A stretch of DNA of 64,000 nt from Parashewanella tropica (GCF_004358445.1 NZ_CP037951.1:3545001-3609000), one strand, 5' to 3'; positions 18,391 through 28,037 are shown, numbered from the stretch's first letter. Notes: a model not told the origin generated them from the letters alone. Translations and numbers: made by a program.

Positions 18391-18876
18391 ATGGAATACA
18401 ACACTTCAGAACTTTGTGATATGTATTTGGACGTCGTTGACGTTGTGGAACCCATGTTCAGTAACTTTGGAGGCTGTAGTTCATTTGGTGGCTCTATCGT
18501 TACCATTAAATGTTTTGAAGACAATGGGTTGATCAACACCACGCTTGCAGAAGACGGAACTGGACAAGTTCTGTTAATCGACGGTGGTGGCTCTCTACGC
18601 CGAGCCCTTATTGACGCTAAAATGGCGGAATTAGCCGTTGAAAATAAATGGGAAGGGATCATCGTTTTTGGTGCTGTGCGTGATGTCGATAACCTAGAAG
18701 AATTAGATATTGGGATACAAGCACTTGCTCCTATTCCCATTGGTGCAGACGATATGGGACACGGTGAAAGCGATCTACCTGTAAACTTTGGCGGAGTCAC
18801 CTTTTTACCGGGCGATCACATTTATGCCGATAACACTGGTATTATTTTATCCCCAGAGCCATTAGATATTGAATAA
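18391..18876 (+). CDS. rraA: Regulator of RNase E activity A
   Basis: The 161-residue protein matches RraA throughout: [44 protein letters not shown] and [17 protein letters not shown] [19 protein letters not shown]. RraA trimers bind RNase E and the degradosome and inhibit RNA cleavage. The gene ends at a terminator shared with convergent glnE. Confidence 0.96.
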   Translation: MEYNTSELCDMYLDVVDVVEPMFSNFGGCSSFGGSIVTIKCFEDNGLINTTLAEDGTGQVLLIDGGGSLRRALIDAKMAELAVENKWEGIIVFGAVRDVDNLEELDIGIQALAPIPIGADDMGHGESDLPVNFGGVTFLPGDHIYADNTGIILSPEPLDIE

Positions 18877-18893
18877 CCAGCCATCGAATAATG

Positions 18894-18916
18894 AAGGGGT
18901 AATGGTATTGCCCCTT
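18894..18916. terminator. Terminator shared by rraA and glnE
   Basis: AAGGGGTAAT and ATTGCCCCTT pair around GGT, with a T-rich tail on the plus strand. Confidence 0.75.
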
Positions 18917-18923
18917 TATTTTG

Positions 18924-21797
18924 TTAGACCTGCTTCAAAATCCGCTCGTAGCACGATGTAACATGCTTGACATATTGTTCTATTTCTTTAGATAACATCA
19001 CTTTGGTACTAAGCCCTACTAAAGCGCAATGATGACTGATCTTTCTATAATATTGATAAGCTTCTAATAACCGCGTTACGTCTTCTTTTGACAATAGATC
19101 AAGTTTTATTAGCGTCTTTAATACTCGTAGATTATCTGAATATTTCGCTAACCTAGGATATTGATCAGAATAAGCCAATACCCAGTATTGGGTCATAAAC
19201 TCAATATCGACAATGCCACCACGAGAGTGTTTTAAGTCAAATTGTTCATCCGTAACCGATAACAAATGCGCCATCATTTTTTCACGCATGGCATCAATTT
19301 CGGTTTTTAATAACCCTTGATCTCTAGGCTGAGTGAGTACCGATTGTCGATGTCGCTCAAACTGCTCATAAAGTTCATCATTACCATCAATCATTCTTGC
19401 TCTAACCAGCGCTTGTTGCTCCCAAGTTTTGGCTTGATGTTGATATTCACCAAAGCGTTCAATTTCACTCACCAATAACCCTGAAGCTCCTGATGGTCTC
19501 AATCTCATATCCACTTCATACAGTTCACCGGAGCTGGTACGAGTTGCAAACAAGTGAATGATTTTTTGAGCGAGCTTGGCATAAAAGCGCGTGCTTTCTA
19601 TCTGTTTTTCCCCATTAGTCAAACTGGCTTTGTCTTGGCAATTATGTAAAAAAACCAAATCCAAGTCAGAGCCATAACCAAGCTCCCTGCCACCTAACTT
19701 ACCGTATCCCACCACGGCAAAACCTGTTTGATTAGCACTAAGGTGCTCTGGGCAACCGTGACGTTTTTCTGTTTGATGCCAAGCGTATTGCACAACTTGC
19801 TTTATTAACGTTTCAGCTAGGCGAGTCAAGTGTTCACTAACAGCATCTACATCTAACAACCCCGTAATATCTGCAGCGGCAATTCGTAGCTGATGCGATA
19901 ACTTAAACTGCCTTAACGTCTCCATTTGTAGTTCTAAATCATCTTCTGGAATACGTAAGCAATATTGCCTTAGTTCATGTTGATAATCTTCAAGCTTGGT
20001 AATTTGATACAACTGAGCGGGATCAATCAACTCATCCAGTAACATTGGAAACTTGGCTAATTGCTCACCAATCCAAGGACTAGCCTGACAAAGTAGAATT
20101 AATTGTTTTCTTGCACCGGGGTTTTCACACAATAACTCTAAATAAGTGGTACGCCCTAACACTCGATTCAATACTAATGCGATCGCAGCAAAGGCATTGG
20201 CTGACTTGGGATGTTGGCATAATTCAGAGATGAGATACCCCATCAGTTTATCAAGTGCATCTCTGCCTTTTGGACCTATTGGTTTCTTTAAGATATCAGC
20301 TCGCCATGAAAACAGCTTTTCCAGCAATTCATTAGCATCTACGCCTTGCGCTTGGGCAAGGTGTTGAGCAACCTCTAAGTCTTGCTCGTGCCAAATTTGC
20401 TCAGCCCAGTCGCAACTGTCATCTTCTTGTTGATCTTCGCCGACACATACCTGAAATTGCTGATTTATGTTCTCCATGTGTTCGTGGATTTTTTGTTGTA
20501 ATGCTTGCGGGCTTGGCTCATTCATCGCCCATGTTAATCGCTGCCAATCCAATTCATTATCAGGCAAGGTCTGAGTCTGCTGATCATCAATGGCTTGAAG
20601 TAAGTTCTCAACTCTCCTGAGATATAAATAACCCTTTTTCAACTCCACTTTGTCATTAAAGCCGATATAACCGTGGTGAAAGATATTGTCTAAGGCCAAT
20701 AAGATATTTTGCTTACGTAGGTCGGCTTGGCGTCCACCGTGAATTAACTGAAAATTTTGTACAACAAATTCGGCTTCGCGGATCCCACCAGCACCTAGCT
20801 TAATATTGTTATCCAGCTGCCGACGCCTTACCTCCTGAGCAATCATTCGCTTCATTTTCCGTAATGACTCAATGGCGGTATAATCAATATATCTGCGATA
20901 TTTGAATGGTCTGAGTAATTCTTTTAGCTCTTGTTTTTGCGAACAAAAAGGTCCTAACACTCGGGCTTTGATCATGGCGTAGCGTTCCCACTCCCGACCT
21001 TGATCCTGATAATAGTGTTCAAGGGCACTGTAACTACAAACTAAGGGGCCACTTTCGCCATAAGGACGCAAGCGCATATCAACCCGATAAGCAAAGCCAT
21101 CAATGGTCACTTGATCTAATAAAGCAATCAGCTTTTGCCCCATACGAGTAAAAAACTCTTGGTTATCTCTTGGCTTACGACCGCCTACCGTTTCACCCGC
21201 TTCTGGGTAAGCAAAAATCAGATCAATATCGGAAGAAAAGTTAAGTTCTCCCCCACCCAGTTTTCCCATTCCCATGATCATTAATGGCTGTGGCTCACCT
21301 TGTGCGTTGCATGGCACACCATAAAGGTCACATAAATTTTGATATAGCCAATCTCTGGTGGCGATGATAGTGGCTTCAGCTAACTTGGATAAATCAAAAA
21401 GAGATTGCTCTGTTGTGGCAAAGCCTAAAAAATCTCGCCAAGCGATTGTCACCATCTGCCTTTGCCTGAACAGTCGAATAATGTGTTTCGCCTCATTGTC
21501 ATTGCTAACCGTTTCTAATTGTCGCAATAATCGAGAACGATAGAATTCACTGAGAGTGTCTACCGTCAGCTCTTCAAAAACATTAGTGATCCACTGAGGA
21601 TGACGGAGAAATTGTCGACTGACAAAGTCACTCAATCCAATAATTTGCATCAATTGTTGCTGCTGTTCATCATTAAGCTGCTGATGTAAGTCAGGGAAAC
21701 TATCACGCAACTTTTGCATGTTTTTCAATGCGATTTGTTGAACATCTTGGCTAAAGGGCTTGTGAGTCGGCTTATCCATAGTCATAATCGTTTGCAA
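18924..21797 (-). CDS. glnE: Bifunctional glutamine synthetase adenylyltransferase/deadenylase
   Basis: The 957-residue protein has two nucleotidyltransferase domains. The N-terminal deadenylase motif is GMGKLGGGELNFSSDIDLIF, and the C-terminal adenylylase motif is GYGKLGGRELGYGSDLDLVF. Helical domains follow each. GlnE adds and removes AMP on glutamine synthetase in response to PII and glutamine. Start codons at 21797, 21785 and 21779 are all in frame, and none has a clear ribosome-binding site. A palindromic operator lies only ~14 bases upstream of the first. Confidence 0.96.
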   Translation of the reverse strand: MQTIMTMDKPTHKPFSQDVQQIALKNMQKLRDSFPDLHQQLNDEQQQQLMQIIGLSDFVSRQFLRHPQWITNVFEELTVDTLSEFYRSRLLRQLETVSNDNEAKHIIRLFRQRQMVTIAWRDFLGFATTEQSLFDLSKLAEATIIATRDWLYQNLCDLYGVPCNAQGEPQPLMIMGMGKLGGGELNFSSDIDLIFAYPEAGETVGGRKPRDNQEFFTRMGQKLIALLDQVTIDGFAYRVDMRLRPYGESGPLVCSYSALEHYYQDQGREWERYAMIKARVLGPFCSQKQELKELLRPFKYRRYIDYTAIESLRKMKRMIAQEVRRRQLDNNIKLGAGGIREAEFVVQNFQLIHGGRQADLRKQNILLALDNIFHHGYIGFNDKVELKKGYLYLRRVENLLQAIDDQQTQTLPDNELDWQRLTWAMNEPSPQALQQKIHEHMENINQQFQVCVGEDQQEDDSCDWAEQIWHEQDLEVAQHLAQAQGVDANELLEKLFSWRADILKKPIGPKGRDALDKLMGYLISELCQHPKSANAFAAIALVLNRVLGRTTYLELLCENPGARKQLILLCQASPWIGEQLAKFPMLLDELIDPAQLYQITKLEDYQHELRQYCLRIPEDDLELQMETLRQFKLSHQLRIAAADITGLLDVDAVSEHLTRLAETLIKQVVQYAWHQTEKRHGCPEHLSANQTGFAVVGYGKLGGRELGYGSDLDLVFLHNCQDKASLTNGEKQIESTRFYAKLAQKIIHLFATRTSSGELYEVDMRLRPSGASGLLVSEIERFGEYQHQAKTWEQQALVRARMIDGNDELYEQFERHRQSVLTQPRDQGLLKTEIDAMREKMMAHLLSVTDEQFDLKHSRGGIVDIEFMTQYWVLAYSDQYPRLAKYSDNLRVLKTLIKLDLLSKEDVTRLLEAYQYYRKISHHCALVGLSTKVMLSKEIEQYVKHVTSCYERILKQV

Positions 21798-21809
21798 TGG
21801 GCAGTATGT

Positions 21810-21837
21810 TAGACATATTATGTCAAAATGCTATATC
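21810..21837 (+). promoter_or_regulatory. Promoter with TGACA-N5-TGTCA-type operator
   Basis: A -35-like TAGACA (21810-21815) and -10-like TATATC (21832-21837) are 16 bases apart. The palindrome GACATATTATGTC (21812-21824) covers the -35 and spacer. The same arrangement recurs at 26037. It reads toward the lipoprotein/DUF350 genes. A repressor bound here would block RNA polymerase. It also lies just upstream of glnE on the other strand. Confidence 0.6.
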
Positions 21838-21906
21838 GTTGAGATAATTATTGGCAAGTATACCAAGTAGATGGAAGCGAGATCGTTTTATCTTAAAGTT
21901 ATACTA

Positions 21907-22089
21907 AAGTACCTGTCGATAAGTTCTTTGAAAATTATTACCGACATATAAAACTGTCGTTATTACATTTGTGTTCAGGTTTAGTGCAATGAAGGGCGCA
22001 TAGCCGTAGCTATGTAACCGAAATTGCAACGACGTAGAGTGCTGAAACTGAGCACAAGAAAATCTTAAGAAACTTATAGTCAGGTACTT
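21907..22089. repeat. MITE-like intergenic repeat
   Basis: The ends AAGTACCTGTCGATAAGTT and, inverted, AAGTACCTGACTATAAGTT differ at three positions. The 183-base element holds smaller palindromes (GCATAGCCGTAGCTATG) and no credible gene. It separates the operator-promoter at 21810 from the lipoprotein gene, so it forms most of that gene's predicted 5' leader. Confidence 0.65.
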
Positions 22090-22125
22090 ATTTGTCATCG
22101 ACTTTAATTTTTTATGGGAGTGCAT

Positions 22126-23076
22126 ATGGCAGGAATGCTACGCCAAGCCATATTACTGATGAGCGTTGGACTGAGTTTGCTGCTATTAAGCGGTTGTGGT
22201 GACGAACGACCCGAGCAAATTCAACAGTATCAACAATTAACCGAAAAACGCTTAACCAGTTTGGCGCAGGATTTGAGTAATGGACAGTTGAGAAATGCTC
22301 AATTACTCAAACAATATGCCAGTATCTTTGCTCAGAAACATCCGCAATACTCACAGTTGATGGATTTGCTAGCCAAGGATGCCACAGATCAAGGTCCAAT
22401 CTTTCAAGGGCTGCAACGTCGATTAGCTGATTCTAAAGTTGCTTCGAACTTCATTAATCTTGATGCGCAATTAGCCGAAGTTGAAAACTTGTACCAAGCC
22501 GCCGATCCAACTTTATATAACGACATGCTGTCAGATCCAGTCAACGTGATTGCCGATATGTCTAAGGGTACGCTTGCCCGAGTTAATTCGATTAGCCGTC
22601 AAGCCGATTTAATGGCAAATAACGCCGAAGACTTTGGTGCCGGTAGTCAGTTGGTGGGTAATCCGAGTTATGGTCACTGGCAAACAGGCAATAATGGCAT
22701 CTCGTTTTGGGAATGGTACGGCATGTACGCCCTATTCACTAACCTAGCCTCGCCACCTCGTTACGATTCTTGGTCTCGTCATCGTGGTTACAGCTATTAT
22801 GGCGATGTCGGACGCTATCGTTATACGTCACCAAAACAATTTAAAAAACAGCAAACAGTATTTAATAAAACAGAGCAAAAGTTTCGACGTCAGGGTAAAA
22901 CCTTTAATAGTCCCTACGCCAAAACACGAACTGGCTCTACAAGTTTGAGTCGAGCAAGCCAAGTGAGCGCATCGACAAAAACGGCCAAGAGTAAATTTCG
23001 CTCTAATTATTCTAAAAGCAGTAACTTTAGAAACTCATCGACAAGAACATCAAGGGGCATCCGTCGCGGGAAATAA
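22126..23076 (+). CDS. Lipoprotein of the PspA/DUF350 stress cluster
   Basis: The ~316-residue product has a lipobox (LLLLSGCGD, acylated Cys about residue 24) and a helical domain to residue ~155. A Gly/Tyr/Trp-rich segment follows (FWEWYGMYALF, SRHRGYSYYGDVGRYRY), then a very basic Ser/Arg/Lys-rich tail without fixed structure. I chose the ATG at 22126 because GGGAG lies five bases before it. It lies 90 bases upstream of the DUF350 gene and probably shares its transcript. I do not know its function. Similar lipoproteins accompany DUF350 genes in related clusters. Confidence 0.75.
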   Translation: MAGMLRQAILLMSVGLSLLLLSGCGDERPEQIQQYQQLTEKRLTSLAQDLSNGQLRNAQLLKQYASIFAQKHPQYSQLMDLLAKDATDQGPIFQGLQRRLADSKVASNFINLDAQLAEVENLYQAADPTLYNDMLSDPVNVIADMSKGTLARVNSISRQADLMANNAEDFGAGSQLVGNPSYGHWQTGNNGISFWEWYGMYALFTNLASPPRYDSWSRHRGYSYYGDVGRYRYTSPKQFKKQQTVFNKTEQKFRRQGKTFNSPYAKTRTGSTSLSRASQVSASTKTAKSKFRSNYSKSSNFRNSSTRTSRGIRRGK

Positions 23077-23165
23077 CCCCGAATGTCGATGCTAACTGGA
23101 AGAATTACTAAACCCAGTTGAGCAAGCCTTTTATGATTAGCTTGCACTGGAATTAAGGAACTATC

Positions 23166-24065
23166 ATGTCACTATTAGCGGACTTCGGCTTAAGCCAAGA
23201 ATTATTGATCATCTTAATGATCGATATCGCCATTGCCACTTTGCTTCTTACCTTGATGCGCTTCATTTTGGGTTGGAGTGCAAAGGTCGATACCCAAAAT
23301 GAACTGGCAGAAAAAGACAATTTTGCCTTTGGGATCAGTACTGCAGGTGCCATTGCTGCACTTGGTATTGTGTTAACTGGTGCGGTTACGGGTGAAGCAG
23401 CTAACAGCTATGCTAATGAGGCCATTGGCTTAACCAGTTATGGTATTGCAGGCATAATTTTGATCAAACTGGGTCGTTTCATTCACGATAAAATTGCCCT
23501 GAATCAATTCAAAAAAACAGAGCAAATTCTCTCGGGTAATTTATCCGTTGCCATTGTGGATGCAGGTTCTGTGATAGCTACAGCCATTATCATTCGTGCC
23601 ACTTTGATATGGGTTGAAGATATCTCTCTTAATACCTTTATTGCCATTTTCAGTAGCTTTTTAGTCTCTCAATTAATGCTTGTTTTACTCACTCGTATTA
23701 GAGAACAAGGCTATCAAAAGCGTAATCAAGGACAGACCTTTCAGAATGCACTTCTGCAAGGTAACACGGCTTTAGCACTTCGCCATGCGGGATATCTGAT
23801 TGCAATGGGATTAAGCTTCAATGCCGCCAGCCACTTTATTCAATATGTACCTGACGCTTATGTCAGTAACATGCTAGCTTGGTTAGTGTTTTCCATCATC
23901 ATGCTAGTAGTATTGTCGGTTCTTCAGTTAATCGTTAAAGCGGCAGTATTGGCAAAAATTGATCGCAAAACTGAAGTTGAAGTGCAGCATAATGTCGGCT
24001 TAGCCGCCATTGAAGTCGCCATTAGTTTTTCGATAGCTCTGATCCTAACGGCACTGATGGCTTAA
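23166..24065 (+). CDS. Double DUF350 membrane protein (YjfL family)
   Basis: The 299-residue protein has about eight hydrophobic spans arranged as two DUF350 repeats: residues ~10-145 and ~155-299, each with an FGIST-AGAIAALGIVLTG or LALRHAGYLIAMGLS core. Single-repeat YjfL of E. coli sits in the yjfIJKLMC cluster together with PspA-like YjfJ. Here too PspA, DUF2170 and DUF2491 genes follow nearby. A membrane role in envelope stress is inferred from this context. Confidence 0.85.
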   Translation: MSLLADFGLSQELLIILMIDIAIATLLLTLMRFILGWSAKVDTQNELAEKDNFAFGISTAGAIAALGIVLTGAVTGEAANSYANEAIGLTSYGIAGIILIKLGRFIHDKIALNQFKKTEQILSGNLSVAIVDAGSVIATAIIIRATLIWVEDISLNTFIAIFSSFLVSQLMLVLLTRIREQGYQKRNQGQTFQNALLQGNTALALRHAGYLIAMGLSFNAASHFIQYVPDAYVSNMLAWLVFSIIMLVVLSVLQLIVKAAVLAKIDRKTEVEVQHNVGLAAIEVAISFSIALILTALMA

Positions 24066-24121
24066 CGAACGCGATCTATTTCTTATGTGTGAATTATGCC
24101 AATACAAGGATATAGACATTT

Positions 24122-24218
24122 AGGGGCAATAGTGTAATAAGACAACCGTCCGTGACAGGATGTCACGGTCGTCAGCACATGGATGTGCGCTTCTGTTGAC
24201 GTTTACACTATTGTTCCT
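24122..24218. repeat. Structured intergenic element with two GGA-loop hairpins
   Basis: The outer inverted repeat is AGGGGCAATAGTGTAA against the complement of TTACACTATTGTTCCT (two mismatches). Inside are two compact hairpins, CCGTGACA-GGA-TGTCACGG (24150-24168) and GCACAT-GG-ATGTGC (24175-24188). It lies between the DUF350 gene and the spermidine-synthase-like gene, and could act as a terminator, a leader or a mobile repeat. Confidence 0.65.
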
Positions 24219-24291
24219 TATCAACTCAAAAACAATTCATAAAGGGTAAATATTACCTTCTGAGATATTTACATTTTCAAAGAGATTTACG

Positions 24292-26022
24292 ATGAGCATC
24301 GCAACCCAACCACCGACATCTTCACGTTCTTTAAACAAATGGGACGATGCCTTATTACTCATCACAATGGCGCTATTAGCTGGCTGCGGATTGATCTATG
24401 AGTACCTACTTTCACATTATGCAGGCCGAGTATTAGGTGCGCTTGAGGCTGCCATCTATACCATGATTGGCATTATGATTGTGTCCATGGGACTAGGAGC
24501 ATTTGCCGCTCGTAAAATCCGCTGTGCCTTTACCGGTTTTGCAGTACTGGAATTAATCGTCGCCATTTGTGGTGCCAGCGCCATTATGATCACCGCCGCC
24601 ATCATTGGATTTACGGCGGAATTTCCCGAATACCTGTCACAAACGTTTGCACTCCCCCCTGACACTTTGCCTGATGGTGGAGTCATGCAACAACTGCAAA
24701 CCGCCAGTAAATACTTACCTTATTTTTGGGGGACTTTGCTTGGCCTGATGATAGGTATGGAGATACCGCTAATCGCCCGTGTTCGCCAAGCCCTGTCTGA
24801 CGAACACCTGCTTCACAATGCTGGAACCATTTATGGTGCTGATTACATTGGTGCAGGTATTGGCGCGGCAATTTGGGTCAGTGTGATGCTGGCGATGGAT
24901 ATCGAACTCGCGGCAACTCTTACCGCCAGTGTTAACTTGTTAGCTGGCTTTGTGTTTCTATTTCGATTTCGTACAAGGATCAGACATTTTTCTTGGCTAT
25001 TATCAGGGCATTTTTTAGCTTCAATTCTGCTGCTGATGTTGGCGTATTTTGGCCCTGATTGGCAGCAAGGCTTTAATAACCTACTTTACAAAGATAAAGT
25101 GGTGTACGCCAAGTCTACCCGTTTTCAGCAACTCACCTTTACACAGCGATTGCGTGGCAGTGGTTTACCTGCTGTAGACTCTTTGTATATCAATGGTCGT
25201 TTACAATTCTCCAGCGAAGATGAACATATCTACCATGCTTTTTTAGTACACCCAACAATGGCCGCCAGTGCCCGTCACGATAAGGTACTGATCATCGGTG
25301 GTGGTGATGGTTTAGCATTAAAACAAGTTTTTAAGTGGCATCCCAAACAGGTTGTTTTAATGGATTTAGATGAAGGGCTAATCGACACATTTTCTGGAAA
25401 AGATCCTAAGATGCCTGAATTTTTAAATCGAAAACTCTTGGCACTGAATGGTGATTCGTTAAACGATTCTAGAGTGAAGATTAAATTTAACGATGCTTTT
25501 AATGGCGTCGATGACTTGATCAAAGGTAAACAAAAATTCGACGTCATTATTGTCGACTTACCCGATCCGAGTCATCCCGATCTCAACAAGTTGTATTCTG
25601 ATATTTTCTACTTAAAGTTAAAACAGCTCTTAAGTGGTGATGGCGCTATTACAATTCAATCTACGTCTCCATATCATGCCAAGAATGCCTTTATCTCTGT
25701 AGGCAAAACGTTACAAATGGCAGGATTCAAAGTAGAACAATACCACCATAATGTACCGAGTTTTGGCGAGTGGGGATGGACTATCGGCACCGTTATGGGT
25801 AAAGATGCGTTATCTCGATTACAAAGTGTTCAACATTTCCCTATTAATGAACATTGGCTCACGCCTGCTTTAACTCGGGCAGCGTTTGAGTTCCCAGGGA
25901 ATTTTTATGATGATCAAAAAAATGTAAAGGCTAACGTGCTAGGTTCACTTCAGCTCTACCGATATCACTTAGCAGCATGGAAGGACGAACAAGGAGTCGA
26001 TCCTTCTATTGCTAGTAATTAA
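24292..26022 (+). CDS. Membrane-anchored spermidine synthase-like aminopropyltransferase
   Basis: Of 576 residues, the first ~245 form about seven membrane spans beginning LLITMALLAGCGLIYEYLLSHYAGRVLG. The C-terminal part is a spermidine synthase fold with the nucleotide/dcSAM motif LIIGGGDGLALKQVFKW, the acidic MDLDEGLID, and IIVDLPDPSHPDLNKLYSDIFY. Fusions of this kind are common near DUF350 and PspA-type genes. The enzyme may make polyamines at the membrane, but activity on putrescine is not proven by sequence. Confidence 0.85.
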   Translation: MSIATQPPTSSRSLNKWDDALLLITMALLAGCGLIYEYLLSHYAGRVLGALEAAIYTMIGIMIVSMGLGAFAARKIRCAFTGFAVLELIVAICGASAIMITAAIIGFTAEFPEYLSQTFALPPDTLPDGGVMQQLQTASKYLPYFWGTLLGLMIGMEIPLIARVRQALSDEHLLHNAGTIYGADYIGAGIGAAIWVSVMLAMDIELAATLTASVNLLAGFVFLFRFRTRIRHFSWLLSGHFLASILLLMLAYFGPDWQQGFNNLLYKDKVVYAKSTRFQQLTFTQRLRGSGLPAVDSLYINGRLQFSSEDEHIYHAFLVHPTMAASARHDKVLIIGGGDGLALKQVFKWHPKQVVLMDLDEGLIDTFSGKDPKMPEFLNRKLLALNGDSLNDSRVKIKFNDAFNGVDDLIKGKQKFDVIIVDLPDPSHPDLNKLYSDIFYLKLKQLLSGDGAITIQSTSPYHAKNAFISVGKTLQMAGFKVEQYHHNVPSFGEWGWTIGTVMGKDALSRLQSVQHFPINEHWLTPALTRAAFEFPGNFYDDQKNVKANVLGSLQLYRYHLAAWKDEQGVDPSIASN

Positions 26023-26036
26023 CTCAAAAAAACTGC

Positions 26037-26086
26037 TTGACATATTATGTCTCAATGCTATTGTTGAAATCAAGACATATTATGTC
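26037..26086 (+). promoter_or_regulatory. Promoter with two copies of the GACATATTATGTC operator
   Basis: TTGACA (26037-26042) and TATTGT (26059-26064) are 16 bases apart. One palindrome (26039-26051) overlaps the -35 and spacer, and a second identical copy (26074-26086) sits at about the start of transcription. Sequence around the first copy (GACATATTATGTC, then AATGCTAT) matches the copy at 21812. The DUF2170 ATG follows 14 bases later, after AAGGA. Confidence 0.7.
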
Positions 26087-26099
26087 AATAAGGATAATT

Positions 26100-26513
26100 A
26101 TGAACATTCACGCAATTGCGAACTATCTCAATGAATTGGGCGATAAGGGAGAAACAGGCTTTAACTTTGACTGTTACCCCATTGATGGCGAAGTGGAAGT
26201 GCTACAAGTTAATGTCATTGATCGTGAAGAGATTCCAGTGTTTATCTCGGTAACCGATAATCAAATTCTGTGCATCAGTTATTTGTGGGATGAAGACGAG
26301 GTAAATCCAAACAAACGAACTGAAATGTTTGAAGCCATGTTAGAGCTGAATATCCCAATGCCACTATCAGCCTTCGCTAAGATTGATAACAAATATGTGG
26401 TCTACGGCGCACTGTCGTTAAACTCTAGCATGAATGAAATTGAGCAAGAAATTGCCGTGTTGTCGGAAAACTGTATCGAAGTTATCGACGAAATGGTCGC
26501 CTACTTGAAATAA
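26100..26513 (+). CDS. DUF2170 protein (YjfI family)
   Basis: The ~137-residue soluble acidic protein starts MNIHAIANYLNELG after an AAGGA ribosome-binding site; the longer frame from 26037 runs through the operator and is unlikely. The segment VFISVTDNQILCISYLWDEDEVN and the conserved MPLSAFAKI region match DUF2170. In E. coli yjfI is the first gene of the cluster with the PspA homologue yjfJ. Here the PspA gene follows after 11 bases, so the two are co-transcribed. Confidence 0.85.
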   Translation: MNIHAIANYLNELGDKGETGFNFDCYPIDGEVEVLQVNVIDREEIPVFISVTDNQILCISYLWDEDEVNPNKRTEMFEAMLELNIPMPLSAFAKIDNKYVVYGALSLNSSMNEIEQEIAVLSENCIEVIDEMVAYLK

Positions 26514-26524
26514 GGAGAAAGGAT

Positions 26525-27214
26525 ATGGGCATTTTAAGCAAAATTCTAACCGCGTTTCGTGGTGGCGCCACTGAAATCGGCGAAAGCATTGTTGACGCAA
26601 ACTCAACTCGTATTTTTGAACAAGAAATTCGTGACGCCAAAAAGCATTTAACCAATGCTAAGCGTGAATTGACGGATGTGATGTCAAAAGAAATGCAAGC
26701 CAATCGCGAAGTCGATCGCCTAAAGCGCAGCATTGATGAGCACGAAGGTTATGCGACTCAAGCACTTGAGAAAGGCAATGAAGCTCTAGCTCTTGAAGTT
26801 GCCGAAAAAATTGCGACGCTCGATCAAGAGCTGACTGAGCAACAATCAGCACTCGACAGTTTCAGCGCTCATGTCGCTCGCTTAAAAGAGTTAGTGAAAA
26901 AGACAGAACGTCAGCTATCGGATTATCAGCGTCAGCTTAGCATGGTTAAAACCACTGAAAGTGTACAAAAAGCCACAGCGACTATTTCAGATTCATTTGC
27001 CACCAGCAACTCCAAGTTGATGAATGCTAAAGAGTCGTTAGAGCGCATTAAAGCTAAGCAACAGCAATTTGATGATCGCCTAAAAGCTGCTGAAACGCTT
27101 GAAGATGAGAATAGCGATAATTCGCTACAAGCCAAACTTGCTGAAGCAGGGATTGGTGAAAAAACCTCGGATGCCAATGCGGTATTAGAGCGTTTGAAAG
27201 CTCGAAAAGGTTAA
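26525..27214 (+). CDS. PspA/IM30 family protein (YjfJ-like)
   Basis: The 229-residue, almost wholly alpha-helical protein has the PspA/Vipp1 pattern: a short N-terminal amphipathic helix (MGILSKILTAFRGGATEIGESIVD), then long coiled-coil helices to residue ~190. These proteins polymerise on damaged membranes and help keep proton motive force. GGAGAAAGGAT precedes the ATG. It is the second gene of the DUF2170-PspA-DUF2491 unit. No pspF/pspBC genes are nearby, so this is a Psp-like system of the YjfJ type and not the classical phage-shock operon. Confidence 0.9.
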   Translation: MGILSKILTAFRGGATEIGESIVDANSTRIFEQEIRDAKKHLTNAKRELTDVMSKEMQANREVDRLKRSIDEHEGYATQALEKGNEALALEVAEKIATLDQELTEQQSALDSFSAHVARLKELVKKTERQLSDYQRQLSMVKTTESVQKATATISDSFATSNSKLMNAKESLERIKAKQQQFDDRLKAAETLEDENSDNSLQAKLAEAGIGEKTSDANAVLERLKARKG

Positions 27215-27343
27215 GTTAACCCACCCTTGCCCATCTATGTGAATAGATTAGAGGCACAGCGATTCAGTAGTCTGCTCCCAACCAGCGGCTACTTGAGTCG
27301 CTTTCTTGTTTAAACCGTATTCAATACCAAGTGAGGTAAACAC

Positions 27344-27976
27344 ATGGGATTTTTTAGTTCACTTTTTAAAAAAGAAACCCCTGAACGTCAACTAAACCAC
27401 CCTGAGCAATTACTGATGGGTGATATGATCACACTTGACGATAGCTTTGCACTTCCTCCTCACTTACGCGGTCAACAGCTGAAAGTCGAATCCATTAATA
27501 CATATGAGTATGAGCGATCCAAGCAAACCGAATGGCACCTAAAAGGAACAGGAAATCATAACCTCTACCTCACTATAGACAAGGACGAAGAAGCCTATTT
27601 AGCGTTCTCTCTCAAAATTACTCGAAGCGAAGTAGAGCAACTGTTTGATTTAGATACATTCAGCGAAATATTCGAAGAATCGTCACAAGCGGTTATTGAA
27701 GTAAACTCAGAACATCAGTGTGATGATTTAAGCCAATGGTTGGGTCAAACCTACCGACGTATTAAGTATGCTCAACAGGGCTTTTTCCACGATAAAGATT
27801 ACCGTAATCAACAGACACCTAGCGATCGTGGCGATGAATTTGAAAACTACTTCTTAATTGATGACGAAGAAGCTCACGCAATTGACATCGAAGTTTACGA
27901 TGGTGGAGAAACCGATGTCAGTTTAATTTTGTATCGCCCAATATCTGATATTCGCCAATACTGGCCTGCGGCATAA
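27344..27976 (+). CDS. DUF2491 protein (YjfK family)
   Basis: The 210-residue soluble acidic protein starts MGFFSSLFKK, a likely amphipathic membrane-contacting helix. The motifs LKGTGNHNLYLTIDKDEEAYLAFSLK and AHAIDIEVYDGGETDVSLILYRP are typical of DUF2491. The gene lies 129 bases after PspA on the same strand and ends at a hairpin. In the yjf cluster of other bacteria it always follows the PspA-like gene, so it is likely a PspA partner. Confidence 0.85.
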   Translation: MGFFSSLFKKETPERQLNHPEQLLMGDMITLDDSFALPPHLRGQQLKVESINTYEYERSKQTEWHLKGTGNHNLYLTIDKDEEAYLAFSLKITRSEVEQLFDLDTFSEIFEESSQAVIEVNSEHQCDDLSQWLGQTYRRIKYAQQGFFHDKDYRNQQTPSDRGDEFENYFLIDDEEAHAIDIEVYDGGETDVSLILYRPISDIRQYWPAA

Positions 27977-27977
27977 A

Positions 27978-28004
27978 GCCAGTATCATTTCAAAAAATAC
28001 TGGC
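27978..28004 (+). terminator. Hairpin after DUF2491 gene
   Basis: GCCAGTAT and ATACTGGC pair around an 11-base A-rich loop. There is no T-tract, so it may be a weak terminator or an mRNA 3'-end stabiliser. Confidence 0.5.
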
Positions 28005-28037
28005 TAATCGTGGGGATTTTTGACATATTTAGCTCAT

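Noticed and set aside
26037..26099. Longer N-terminus for the DUF2170 protein
   Set aside because: It would translate the promoter and both operator palindromes. The ATG at 26100 has a good ribosome-binding site.
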